Source: an uncultured Planctomycetaceae bacterium
GTDB lineage: Bacteria > Planctomycetota > Planctomycetia > Planctomycetales > Planctomycetaceae
Direction: 5' to 3'
Assembly: GCA_943787265.1 (NCBI GenBank)
Contig: CALSLT010000013.1
Span: forward strand, 1-64,000
DNA length: 64,000 nucleotides
This document shows, piece after piece, positions 1 to 7,562 of this stretch (position 1 is its first letter; each line of letters starts with the position of its first letter). Below the pieces are notes generated by a model. The model worked only from the letters and a program-made list of their open reading frames with translations. It did no database searches and was not told the origin of the DNA. Both the position numbers and the translations under genes were made by a program.

Positions 1-37
1 AAACACGATCTGATGAGCGATCTACTTCACCGCGAGA

Positions 38-69
38 GGCGAGGTCGGCTTCGGCCACCTCGCCTTTTT
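38..69 (+). terminator. Rho-independent terminator
   Basis: A GC-rich hairpin has arms GGCGAGGT (38-45) and ACCTCGCC (57-64). An inner GGC/GCC stem is capped by TTCG, and five T residues follow (65-69). It sits just before folE and probably ends a gene lying left of the window. Confidence 0.8.
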
Positions 70-109
70 CGTGACTTAAACTAATCCACGACTTCCAGGA
101 ACCATCAGC

Positions 110-793
110 ATGGCCCTTGACCTCATGTCTGCATCTGAATCAACGACAGACGAATCTTACCGTTTCGAGTCGTCACGTTCTTCAGAATCAACTTCAAGCC
201 CGCAGAAGATCGTACCGACCATCAGTCAGCCGGGTGTCGATAGGTTGGCGATCGAAACTGCCGTCCGCACGATTTTGAGAGCTGTTGGTGAGGACGTAAA
301 TCGCGACGGCCTGCTCGACACTCCAGCCCGCGTCGCGCGGATGTATGAAGAGATGTTTGCCGGATTGCACCTCGATCCGGCACGGCATCTCGAAACAACC
401 TTCCCTGAAGATTACGACGAGATCGTTCTCGTCCGGGACATCCCGTTTACGAGCATGTGCGAGCACCATCTGCTTCCGTTTACAGGCGTCGCTCACGTTG
501 GCTATCTGCCGAACGGTCGTGTCGTCGGTCTCAGCAAACTGGCACGAGTCGTCGAGGAAGTCGCTCGCCGTCCTCAAGTACAGGAACGAATGACTCAGAC
601 CGTAGCCGATATGCTGGAAGAAAAGCTCGGGACCAAAGGCGCCGCCGTCGTCATCGAGTCCGAACATTCGTGCATGGCTTTACGTGGTGTCCGTAAGGCT
701 GGAACGCTCACGGTCACCAGTTCGTTGCGAGGCATCTTCCGCACCAGTCCGGCCAGTCGTGCTGAGATTCTCAGCCTGATCAACGGTAAGTAA
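110..793 (+). CDS. folE: GTP cyclohydrolase I (FolE type)
   Basis: Converts GTP to 7,8-dihydroneopterin triphosphate, the entry step to folate and pterins; cytoplasmic. The 227-residue protein shows the family signature [12 protein letters not shown], which includes zinc-binding Cys and His, and a second zinc cysteine in EHSCMALRG. It ends with the usual TSSLRG and LI motifs. The first 45 residues are a Ser/Thr-rich extension not needed for the fold. A pterin synthase-like gene follows 39 bases later, suggesting co-transcription. FolE is often linked to light-responsive regulators because pterins and folates serve as photolyase cofactors in many bacteria. That link is inference here. Confidence 0.95.
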   Translation: MALDLMSASESTTDESYRFESSRSSESTSSPQKIVPTISQPGVDRLAIETAVRTILRAVGEDVNRDGLLDTPARVARMYEEMFAGLHLDPARHLETTFPEDYDEIVLVRDIPFTSMCEHHLLPFTGVAHVGYLPNGRVVGLSKLARVVEEVARRPQVQERMTQTVADMLEEKLGTKGAAVVIESEHSCMALRGVRKAGTLTVTSSLRGIFRTSPASRAEILSLINGK

Positions 794-832
794 TCAGCAC
801 TTCCGCCTTCCTCACAGATTAAGAATCACATC

Positions 833-1348
833 ATGATTATCCAGAAGCAGTACAAGTTTTACGCCGCGCATCGGAATGAAGAGCTGCGAGACAAGTGCAG
901 CAACATTCACGGTCACCGCTACGGCCTGACCTGTTTCTTTGAGGTAGAACGAACCGGCCATCTGACGACGCTGTTCAGTGACTTTGACGCGTTAATCGAG
1001 CCGTTACTGAAAAATGAGTACGACCACGGAATGCTGATCCACCGGCACGATCCCTTGTACGAAACGTTCGAAATGCACGCTGATCGTACTGGTGAGCGGT
1101 TTCGACTCAAAGTGCTGGATTTCCCGACAAGCGTTGAGAACGTTTCGTACGTTCTGTTCACAGAGATCGTTGAACTTGGCTTTCGCCTGAAGCGTATCGA
1201 ACTCCGGGAAACTGACACTTCAGTCGTCGAGTACACCCGTGAAGACTGGGTTGCCGACAATCGACGTTTCAGTGATCTGTCGCTGAAGAATTCGGGCGAA
1301 CAGCCTCAGCATGCCGAATCAACGTCACCGGGCTCGCCGTCCGTTTAG
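833..1348 (+). CDS. 6-pyruvoyl tetrahydropterin synthase / QueD-like protein
   Basis: Member of the PTPS/QueD family, which acts on dihydroneopterin triphosphate, the product of the upstream FolE. At the N-terminus (residues 8-30) it has the zinc-binding histidines in AAHRN and HGHRYG, and the catalytic-type CxxxHGH spacing (CSNIHGH). The family also needs a Glu and an Asp/His pair; the FSDFDALI and YDHGML segments fit. At 171 residues it is longer than typical QueD (about 120), with a 30-residue polar tail. Whether it makes biopterin, queuosine precursor or another pterin cannot be told from sequence. Confidence 0.85.
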   Translation: MIIQKQYKFYAAHRNEELRDKCSNIHGHRYGLTCFFEVERTGHLTTLFSDFDALIEPLLKNEYDHGMLIHRHDPLYETFEMHADRTGERFRLKVLDFPTSVENVSYVLFTEIVELGFRLKRIELRETDTSVVEYTREDWVADNRRFSDLSLKNSGEQPQHAESTSPGSPSV

Positions 1349-1401
1349 CGGACGAAGTTACCACTCGGAGACTGAGATAGTCACCTGAGCGAGGAAGCGT
1401 C

Positions 1402-1842
1402 ATGTCAAGAGAAGACTTCAAGCATCTCATTCCAAATCGTCCGCCCTACTTATGGGTGGACAATGTTGTCTCGATCGATGAACAACGTATCCACACGCAA
1501 AAATTCATCGATCCCAAGATCGAGTTGTTTGCCGGACACTATCCCAATTTCCCGGTCTTTCCCGCTGCATTGCAGTGTGAATGTGCCTTTCAGGCGTCGG
1601 CGATTTTAATCGCAGAAATCGGTGTCTCGACCGGTCACAAGGTGCCCGTCGTTGCCAGGGCGAACAATCTTAAGTTTCGACGGATGGTCCGACCTGGCGA
1701 TGAGCTTGACGTGTTCGTCAAGCTGGAAAATCGGATAAAGGACGTTTTCTACCTGAAGGGCCAGATTCTGCGTGATGGTGACATCACGACAACTCTCGAC
1801 TTCATCACGGCTGCGGCCGATCCGGAACGAGCAGCGCAGTAA
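1402..1842 (+). CDS. FabZ-like 3-hydroxyacyl-ACP dehydratase (hotdog fold)
   Basis: Likely dehydrates 3-hydroxyacyl-ACP or a related thioester. The 146-residue single hotdog domain carries the FabZ/FabA active-site helix as AGHYPNFPVFPAALQCE, where His and the later Glu are the catalytic pair. Canonical FabZ has PG before the helix; here it is PA, so it is a divergent paralog rather than the housekeeping enzyme. It is the third gene of a same-strand run after folE and the PTPS homolog, 53 bases after the previous stop. Its role in that context is unclear; lipid modification under light stress is one possibility. Confidence 0.8.
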   Translation: MSREDFKHLIPNRPPYLWVDNVVSIDEQRIHTQKFIDPKIELFAGHYPNFPVFPAALQCECAFQASAILIAEIGVSTGHKVPVVARANNLKFRRMVRPGDELDVFVKLENRIKDVFYLKGQILRDGDITTTLDFITAAADPERAAQ

Positions 1843-1972
1843 AAAGTCGGTTCGCGACACCCACAGTTTTACTCTTGGCAAGCAGAGCACGTAGACAGCC
1901 AACGAGAGTCTTGCCGATGATCTGTCGCAAGTCGGTAAATTCTGTGTTCTTCAGGCATGATCCCTCGCCCAA

Positions 1973-2881
1973 TCAGTTCGCGACACTCTGAGGCGTTGAC
2001 AGACTGCGCTCGCTCTCGACCAGTTCGGGGGGTTTAATAGTCTCTGCAAGTTTTCCGAACGACTGGCAATGTTCAACGTTTGAGAAAGAGGCGATCTGCT
2101 GGGACGTGACCGCCTGGCCTCCCACAATTAATCGGCACTTGTTAAGTCGAGCCGCGTCTGAAAGTTCTTCGAGCTGATCTAGAAACTCGCCCTGGTCTTT
2201 GATGTGGCTAACGCTGAGACAAAAGAGAGCCGGACTAATCTTGTTGGTAGCTTCCACAAGAGTCTCAACCGGCAGGTTTGATCCCAGTGATGTCGCGTTC
2301 CAGCCAGCATCGGCAAGAACGAGTTCGACCATCGTGACGGGGAGAGTGTAAATATCGTGCTCGAGAGTTGCCGCGATAGCTGTCTGCGTCCTCGACTGCC
2401 GAGACTCCTGTAGTCGTGGACGCAGTTCACGGAGAATGCTCATGCAAATCTCGCACGCTCGACGCTCTTCGTAGACTGCGATGTCGCCACACGCCCATCG
2501 CTTACCCAGCTCGTGAAAAGCTGCAGCAATGACAGAATCGAAGACCGCCGGGATGGTGTGACCGGCCACGAGCAGATCGGTGATCACCTCGTTGGCAACC
2601 TCGCGGTGGCCCTTAATCAACGACTGTAAGAACTGTTCGCGAGCTCGATCGAGCGTCCACCGAGTTCGACCGACGGCTGCGGGCAATCCGAGCAGCTCGG
2701 GATGAGCGACCTCGCGACCGCTTTCACGAAGAAATGCAATCACGTCGCTGACGGCCAGGCGTCGATGGCCGCCCGCCGTCTTTAACATCGGGATCAGGCC
2801 ACGGTCACACCACCGCTTCAGCGTGGATTCGCCGACCCCAATTGCTCTCGCGACCTGCCGCGGTGAAATTGTAGTTTTCAT
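1973..2881 (-). CDS. MerR-family regulator with degenerate B12-binding domain (CarH/LitR-like)
   Basis: Probable DNA-binding regulator of the surrounding light-stress genes. Residues 1-70 form a MerR-type winged helix (ARAIGVGESTLKRWCDRG, then TAGGHRRL). Residues 90-175 match the helical cap of B12-binding regulators (the RWACGDIAVYEERR segment), and 180-285 match the Rossmann B12 domain. CarH/LitR proteins are known light sensors using adenosylcobalamin. Here the usual lower-ligand motif (ExHxxG) reads DIYTLP, so the axial histidine is replaced by Tyr. The EEH of the cap reads EER. It may therefore not bind cobalamin in the usual way. It stands alone on the minus strand. Confidence 0.85.
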   Translation of the reverse strand: MKTTISPRQVARAIGVGESTLKRWCDRGLIPMLKTAGGHRRLAVSDVIAFLRESGREVAHPELLGLPAAVGRTRWTLDRAREQFLQSLIKGHREVANEVITDLLVAGHTIPAVFDSVIAAAFHELGKRWACGDIAVYEERRACEICMSILRELRPRLQESRQSRTQTAIAATLEHDIYTLPVTMVELVLADAGWNATSLGSNLPVETLVEATNKISPALFCLSVSHIKDQGEFLDQLEELSDAARLNKCRLIVGGQAVTSQQIASFSNVEHCQSFGKLAETIKPPELVESERSLSTPQSVAN

Positions 2882-2935
2882 AAGAATCGTCCGCGTAACC
2901 TGCAGTGAGGCAAATCGACTATTTCACAGTCGTCA

Positions 2936-2944
2936 TTTGTAGAC
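2936..2944 (-). promoter_or_regulatory. GTCTAYRAA element upstream of the MerR gene
   Basis: On the minus strand the sequence reads GTCTACAAATGACG, starting 63 bases upstream of the MerR start codon. The same element occurs upstream of four other genes of this island. It could be a -10 box of an alternative sigma factor or a half-site resembling the nTnTACA repeats known for CarH operators. Confidence 0.45.
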
Positions 2945-3103
2945 ACGAAATCCCGACAAGCAGCAGAAAAACGGTGGTCCGCTGACAATCGAGATCTAAA
3001 ACAAGGTTGATTGAGAGATTCCGACTTGAATCGCGGCAGTGATCGCAGTGATGCTTGGCCCGGCACCACGTGATCCTGCCGCGATTCTTCGTTTCAGGAC
3101 ATT

Positions 3104-3427
3104 GTGATGAATGAACCCAATCAGCAACTTGACGATTTGCATCATGTGGCGTGTGTGGTGCGCGACGTTGCCGAAGCCGCAGTATGGTATCGAGAACGTT
3201 TTCGCTGCGAGATTGCCTATGAAGATGAAACGTGGGCTCTGTTGCGATTTGCAAATGCGAGTTTGGCATTGGTGACTGAAGGGGATCATCCTGCTCACGT
3301 TGGATTTATCACCCCGTCTGCTCTGGACGCCGGTCCGCTGAAAACTCATCGAGACGGAACCAGATCGGCGTACGTCACTGACCCGTCCGGAAATTCTGTC
3401 GAGCTTCTCGACTCTTCTTCTGTTTGA
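3104..3427 (+). CDS. Small VOC/glyoxalase-fold protein
   Basis: A 107-residue protein of the vicinal oxygen chelate superfamily. It starts with LDDLHHVACVVRD, typical of the first beta strand carrying a metal-binding His, and ends with the AYVTDPSGNSVELLD motif, whose Glu is the usual last metal ligand. Only one beta-alpha-beta-beta-beta unit pair is present, so it probably works as a dimer. Substrate unknown. It lies between the MerR regulator and the SRPBCC gene, with no close same-strand partner. Confidence 0.75.
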   Translation: MMNEPNQQLDDLHHVACVVRDVAEAAVWYRERFRCEIAYEDETWALLRFANASLALVTEGDHPAHVGFITPSALDAGPLKTHRDGTRSAYVTDPSGNSVELLDSSSV

Positions 3428-3462
3428 ATGTTTTGGCCGTATTAAACAGCTGAGACTTAGTT

Positions 3463-3993
3463 TCAGGCAATGACCGAGGCTTCTTGCGACTCTGTGCTGA
3501 ACACGATGTCACCTCGGTCGCAGTCCTCAGCCCGGACACCCAGAATTCCGGGGAGTTGTTCGTGTCGATAGTTAAAGATTTGCTGCAGATCGCCTTTCAC
3601 AAACAGGCGATTCACGACCGCTCCGCCAAGCACTGAGTATTCGAGCCGATCACGCATCAGTGTGCCGCCGTCGATTTCTTCAAACGTGTGAGAGTGCACC
3701 CAGCGGCGGTACGGCCCCTTAATTTGCGAGTCCGTAAACCGAAACGGCGGGTCCCACTCGGTGATCTCTGTCCGCCACCGGATCGGCATGCCGTGAAGCC
3801 CGATCTGATAGTCGATCAGTTGCCCTCGCCGCATTTCGATCGGCCCCGGAGTCAACACTCGGAATTTCAGCCACGGCGGCGTCAGTTGTTGCAACTGAAA
3901 CGCGTCGGAGAAAGGTTCGAACACATTCGGAAGAGAAAGCGGCACCCACATCTTTGTCGAGAGAACGTAAGTTCGCTGTTGGATGAGATTCAT
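3463..3993 (-). CDS. SRPBCC-family ligand-binding protein
   Basis: A 176-residue START/Bet v1-like (SRPBCC) protein, related to the cyclase/dehydrase and polyketide-cyclase-like group. Supporting features are an N-terminal strand with FEPFSDAFQLQQLTPPWL and the WDPPFRFTDSQIKGPY / WVHSHTFEE segments, characteristic of this subgroup. Such proteins are commonly found next to TIGR01777 epimerases and photolyases in light-responsive clusters, as here. The bound ligand is unknown. It diverges from the sigma factor gene, sharing a 139-base intergenic region with tandem repeats. Confidence 0.75.
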   Translation of the reverse strand: MNLIQQRTYVLSTKMWVPLSLPNVFEPFSDAFQLQQLTPPWLKFRVLTPGPIEMRRGQLIDYQIGLHGMPIRWRTEITEWDPPFRFTDSQIKGPYRRWVHSHTFEEIDGGTLMRDRLEYSVLGGAVVNRLFVKGDLQQIFNYRHEQLPGILGVRAEDCDRGDIVFSTESQEASVIA

Positions 3994-4010
3994 TATTGCT
4001 AAATCCAGAT

Positions 4011-4060
4011 TAATGGACGTTGTGGATGTTTTGGACGTTTTTACGGTTACGGTTTGGACG
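4011..4060. repeat. Tandem 9-bp repeats between SRPBCC and sigma-factor genes
   Basis: Three adjacent 9-mers read AATGGACG(T) / TTGTGGATG / TTTTGGACG (4012-4037). A fourth related copy, TTTGGACG, ends at 4060 after a short ACGGTTACGG spacer. They lie in the shared promoter region of two divergent genes and look like operator half-sites. The binding protein is unknown; the nearby MerR regulator is a candidate. Confidence 0.5.
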
Positions 4061-4132
4061 ATATGGCGGTATTGTTGTCGTCAGGTGGTAATCGCCACCG
4101 TTTGTTTTGAAAGAAATTCCGGAGTTTGAAAA

Positions 4133-5044
4133 ATGTCGACCGCCTCTCTCTCAACTGGTTTTGATGCTGCCGCCCTGCTGGAACAAACAATCGACTTCAT
4201 CCCGAATGAAGATTTTGAAGGGACGCTGGAAGCCGATGTGCAGGAAATCGAAGCAGAACTTTACGCCGAAGAAGAACAAACCCCAGGATCGCTCGACACC
4301 GATCATGTCGCGGCCTCATTGCTGGCTCCCTTGCAGGACAGTCGCCTGCTGACTTTTGAGGGTGAACAGTTTCTGTTTAAGCGATTGAACTTCCTTCGGT
4401 TTCGAGCGAACGCCATTCAGGCGACATTGAATTCAAAGCGGCCGGCGAAGAAGAAGGTGCGTGAACTGGATCGCCTGCTGAGTGAAGCCGCAGACACTCG
4501 AGAAGAGCTGGCCAAGGCCAACCTGCGACTCGTCGTGTCGATCGCTGGCAAACTGTCGATCTCACGCGAGGAGTTCGACGAATTTGCCGCCGAGGGCAAC
4601 GCGATCATGGTGTATGCGATCGACAAGTTTGACTTCTCGAGAGGGTATCGCTTCAGCACCTACGTGACGCACGCGGTCCAGCGTCATCTGTACCGAGTCA
4701 TTGAGCGTCGACGGAAACGGGCTCAACGAGAGTTCGCACGGGAATCCGAGATGATGGCCGCAGAGCCGTCTGTCGAAATTGATCCAACCGACCCAACAGA
4801 AAGCGACATCAAGGCTGCGGCTGCGTCAATCATCGCAAAGATGGACGAGACGCTCGACGAGCGTGAGCGGATCATTGTTCGCCGTCGCTTCGGACTCGAC
4901 GGCTCTGGCGAGAGCAAGACGTTCAGCGCGATTGGCGATGAGCTGGGGCTGAGCAAAGAACGAGTCCGGCAATTGCTCCAGCGAAGCATTGAAAAACTCG
5001 GTCAGATCGCAAAGCCTTTCGAATCACTCTTTGCTCCTATGTGA
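4133..5044 (+). CDS. Sigma-70 family RNA polymerase sigma factor
   Basis: An alternative sigma factor of 303 residues. Residues 1-65 are an acidic leader. Region 2 (about residues 120-190) contains ANLRLVVSIAG, the DEFAAEGN segment and FSTYVTHAVQRHLYRVIE, corresponding to core binding and -10 recognition. Region 4 (about 235-295) has LDERERIIVRRRFGLDG and a helix-turn-helix (GDELGLSKERVRQLLQRS) for -35 recognition. Region 3 appears short. It is divergent from the SRPBCC gene and upstream of the small membrane proteins and the TIGR01777 gene, so it may drive part of this island. Confidence 0.9.
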   Translation: MSTASLSTGFDAAALLEQTIDFIPNEDFEGTLEADVQEIEAELYAEEEQTPGSLDTDHVAASLLAPLQDSRLLTFEGEQFLFKRLNFLRFRANAIQATLNSKRPAKKKVRELDRLLSEAADTREELAKANLRLVVSIAGKLSISREEFDEFAAEGNAIMVYAIDKFDFSRGYRFSTYVTHAVQRHLYRVIERRRKRAQREFARESEMMAAEPSVEIDPTDPTESDIKAAAASIIAKMDETLDERERIIVRRRFGLDGSGESKTFSAIGDELGLSKERVRQLLQRSIEKLGQIAKPFESLFAPM

Positions 5045-5048
5045 TCGT

Positions 5049-5057
5049 GTCTACGAA
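5049..5057 (+). promoter_or_regulatory. GTCTAYRAA element upstream of the small-membrane-protein operon
   Basis: Reads GTCTACGAA on the plus strand, 99 bases upstream of the ATG at 5156, just after the sigma factor stop. It matches the elements upstream of the MerR, phosphatase and SDR-DUF2867 genes in sequence and orientation. Confidence 0.45.
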
Positions 5058-5155
5058 TCTGGTCTCACAGGCGTCGCGTTTTCACTCCGCGATTGACAGT
5101 GGCTGCAAGCCATGGATCGCCGAGTCGCCGCCTGAATGCTAACGGGACCAGAATC

Positions 5156-5329
5156 ATGTCAAGGCTGGCCATTGCCCGAGCAACTTATGTTGCGGGAGCA
5201 GGAATTTCGTTTCTGCTGTCTGTTTACCTGTGGTTTACAGGCAGTAAGGAACAGGGACTTTATGTCGGACTCTGGGTGCCATCCATCTTGTCCTTCGGGA
5301 CTTTGATGCTTGGGGGCCGAGATGAGTGA
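5156..5329 (+). CDS. Small membrane protein (57 residues)
   Basis: A hypothetical protein. I chose the ATG at 5156 because the encoded protein then starts directly with a membrane-protein-like leader and avoids a polar extension. Two hydrophobic segments are visible: VAGAGISFLLSVYLWF and GLWVPSILSFGTLMLGG. Its stop overlaps the next start (ATG at 5322), so the two are probably translationally coupled. No family is recognised. It precedes the TIGR01777 gene and probably belongs to its operon. Confidence 0.65.
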   Translation: MSRLAIARATYVAGAGISFLLSVYLWFTGSKEQGLYVGLWVPSILSFGTLMLGGRDE

Positions 5330-5471
5330 TCTAACCCTGCTTGTAATCGGCTTCGGAATCTTTGCCTCATGTATGTTGGCGACAATTGGGATGGCCATTG
5401 GGACGTCTCAACCACCAGACCCCGCGCAATCTGAGTCTGTCACCTCGAATCCGAAGGGGAAGAGCGAATGA
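5322..5471 (+). CDS. Tiny membrane protein (49 residues)
   Basis: A short ORF starting MSDLTLLVIGFG with one transmembrane stretch (residues 5-27) and a polar tail ending SNPKGKSE. It overlaps the preceding gene by eight bases, and its stop TGA overlaps the ATG of the TIGR01777 gene (ATGA, 5468-5471). This double overlap is strong evidence for real, coupled translation despite its size. Function unknown. Confidence 0.6.
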   Translation: MSDLTLLVIGFGIFASCMLATIGMAIGTSQPPDPAQSESVTSNPKGKSE

Positions 5472-6423
5472 CAACTCAAACCTTGCAGCCTGCGACACAA
5501 ACTGTTGATCCATCTGCAGTCAGCACCATTGCCATTTCAGGGAAGTCAGGACTGGTCGGCTCTGACCTGGCACAAAGCTTGAGTCTAACTGACAAGAGAA
5601 TTCTGAACGTGACTCGAGACACCAACGCTCGGTCGATCAACGACGTGATGTGGAGGCCGAATAGCGGCGTCGTTAACCCCGGACGTCTCGAAGGAACAGA
5701 CGCATTCGTGCATCTGGCCGGCGAGAACATTGTAACCGGGCGATGGAATGACACGAAGAAACGACGGTTCCGGAGCAGCCGTGTTATCGGTACGAAGGTC
5801 ATCGCATCGACGCTCGCCAGGATGGAGCGAAACCTTCGGTTCTGGTTTGTGCCTCGGCGATTGGTTTTTACGGCGACCGAGGGATGAAATTTCTGACCAA
5901 GTCGACAGGCGCTGGAACAGGATTTCTCGCCGAAGTCTGCGAGGACTGGGAAGCCGCAACACGTCCGGCCGAAGAGGCTGGCATCCGCGTCGTTCATTTG
6001 CGGATTGGCGTGATCATCAGTCGCGACGGCGGTGCTCTGCCGCAGATGCTGACTCCATTCAAACTGGGGGTCGGCGGTCGCATCCGCAACGGTCGACAGT
6101 ACTGGAGCTGGGTTTCGCTGGAAGACGTTGTTGGTTCCATCGAGCACGTCATTAATACTGAGACGATTCACGGTCCGGTCAACTGCGTGTCACCAGAGCC
6201 GGTGACAAATAAAGAGTTCACGAAAACTCTCGGCTCTGTTCTCCGTCGTCCGACTGCATTCCCAATGCCAGCCTTCGCCGCCCGACTGGCCCTCGGTCAG
6301 ATGGCGAATGCCTTACTCCTCTCGAGTGCTCGCGTCGTACCGGAAAAGCTGGAATCAACCGGTTACCACTTCCATCATCGAAATCTGAAGGATGCTCTTC
6401 AGACTGAAGCTGAAGGCGTATGA
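5468..6423 (+). pseudogene. TIGR01777-family epimerase, frameshifted
   Basis: A Rossmann-fold NAD(P)-dependent epimerase-like protein of about 318 residues, split by a frameshift. The first part (5468 to about 5830) has SGKSGLVGSDLA, HLAGENI, GRW and SRVIGT. The second (read in another frame and continuing to 6423) has KPSVLVCASAIGFYGDRG, FLAEVCEDWE, RIGVIISRDGGAL, YWSWVSLEDV and PVTNKEFT, all family signatures. Restoring one G after ATGGAG (about 5825-5828) rejoins the frames as MEAKPSVLV. Without it, translation stops at 5887. This is either a real single-base deletion or an assembly error. Stop and start overlap the next gene. Confidence 0.85.
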
Positions 6424-7502
6424 CCATGCTTACCAAACAGGATCGATTTCCGCCTGACTGGATTCCGCTCCGCGCGACCACCAGACTGGATCGTCTTAAG
6501 GAAGGACCGGGACATCCTCAGGAGACGACAATGCACGATGATCTGAAACCACGCCCCTGGATGCGGTGGGCTCTACTCATGGCGGGTATCTACAACCTCG
6601 CCTGGGGAGCGTTCACAATTCTCGCCCCGCAGACGTCGTTGGACTGGTTGGGGCTGTCGGTTGTGGCTCCGGTTCCGCAACTCTGGCAATGCATCGGGAT
6701 GATCGTCGGAGTTTACGGCATCGGCTATTTGATCGCCGCTCGAAACGCCTACAGGCACTGGCCGATCACTCTTGTTGGACTGCTAGGAAAGATCTTCGGA
6801 CCGATCGGTTTCGTCTTTTCCGTTTCAGCCGGAACTCTCCCGCCAAGTGTAGGCTGGACGATTCTCACGAACGACCTGATCTGGTGGGGCCCATTCACAC
6901 TGATTCTCTGGGGGGCAATCCGCTATCACCAGAGTGTCGACACCGCGTACGACATGCCTGAGACCGACGACCCCGTTCGCGAACTTCGCACGAACACTCA
7001 TCAAACACTGGATGAACTGGCTATTCAGCAGCCTCAGCTCGTCGTGTTTCTGCGACATGCCGGCTGCACATTCTGTCGAGAAGCCCTTGCCGACCTGTCG
7101 CAGCAGCGGTCAGATATCGAAGCGTCGGGCTGTGGAATCGTGCTCGTCCACATGGGCGACAACGATCAGGATGCTGCCTTATTTGACAAGCACAACCTTG
7201 CCGACATTCCGCGCATCGCAGATCCAACATGCCGCCTCTACCGTCAATTTGGCTTGGATTTAGGTTCCTTCTTCGAACTACTCGGCCCAAGGGTCTGGAT
7301 TCGCGGATTCGTCGCGGCGATTATTAAGGGGCATGGAGTCGGCCGGCTGCAGGGAAATGGCTTTCAAATGCCCGGCGTTTACATTTACGAGTGCGGCCAA
7401 ATCCTCGGCGGCATTCAACACGCTCAGGCATCTGAACGTCCCAGCTATGCAGAACTTGCTAAAGAGTTTGGGCCTTCACCGACTGCGGCAACAGTAAACT
7501 GA
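6420..7502 (+). CDS. Four-TM membrane domain fused to AhpC/TSA-like thioredoxin fold
   Basis: A 360-residue fusion. Residues 48-166 contain about four membrane spans (ALLMAGIYNLAWGAF, GMIVGVYGIGYLIA, IFGPIGFVFSV, WWGPFTLILWGA). Residues 190-345 form a thioredoxin-like domain related to the AhpC/TSA2 (SelL/PRXL2-type) redox proteins, with HAGCTFCREAL giving a CxxC at about residues 216-219. Probably a membrane-tethered thiol reductant or peroxidase facing the cytoplasm. The start overlaps the TIGR01777 stop (ATGA). An alternative start at 6531 would give a 323-residue protein and also keeps all domains. Function in redox or light stress is inferred. Confidence 0.75.
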   Translation: MTMLTKQDRFPPDWIPLRATTRLDRLKEGPGHPQETTMHDDLKPRPWMRWALLMAGIYNLAWGAFTILAPQTSLDWLGLSVVAPVPQLWQCIGMIVGVYGIGYLIAARNAYRHWPITLVGLLGKIFGPIGFVFSVSAGTLPPSVGWTILTNDLIWWGPFTLILWGAIRYHQSVDTAYDMPETDDPVRELRTNTHQTLDELAIQQPQLVVFLRHAGCTFCREALADLSQQRSDIEASGCGIVLVHMGDNDQDAALFDKHNLADIPRIADPTCRLYRQFGLDLGSFFELLGPRVWIRGFVAAIIKGHGVGRLQGNGFQMPGVYIYECGQILGGIQHAQASERPSYAELAKEFGPSPTAATVN

Positions 7503-7562
7503 GTCGTCTCCACGCTAGAAAATGGCGTCGGCCGGTCGTTGCTCAGCCACGTCGGAAAAGCC

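Noticed and set aside
194..667. A 157-codon minus-strand ORF over folE
   Set aside because: It is entirely antisense to a confidently identified gene and has no family features.
5884..5887. TGA ending the first TIGR01777 segment considered as a Sec codon
   Set aside because: The downstream homologous sequence is in a different frame, so it is a frameshift stop, unlike the in-frame TGA at 58488.
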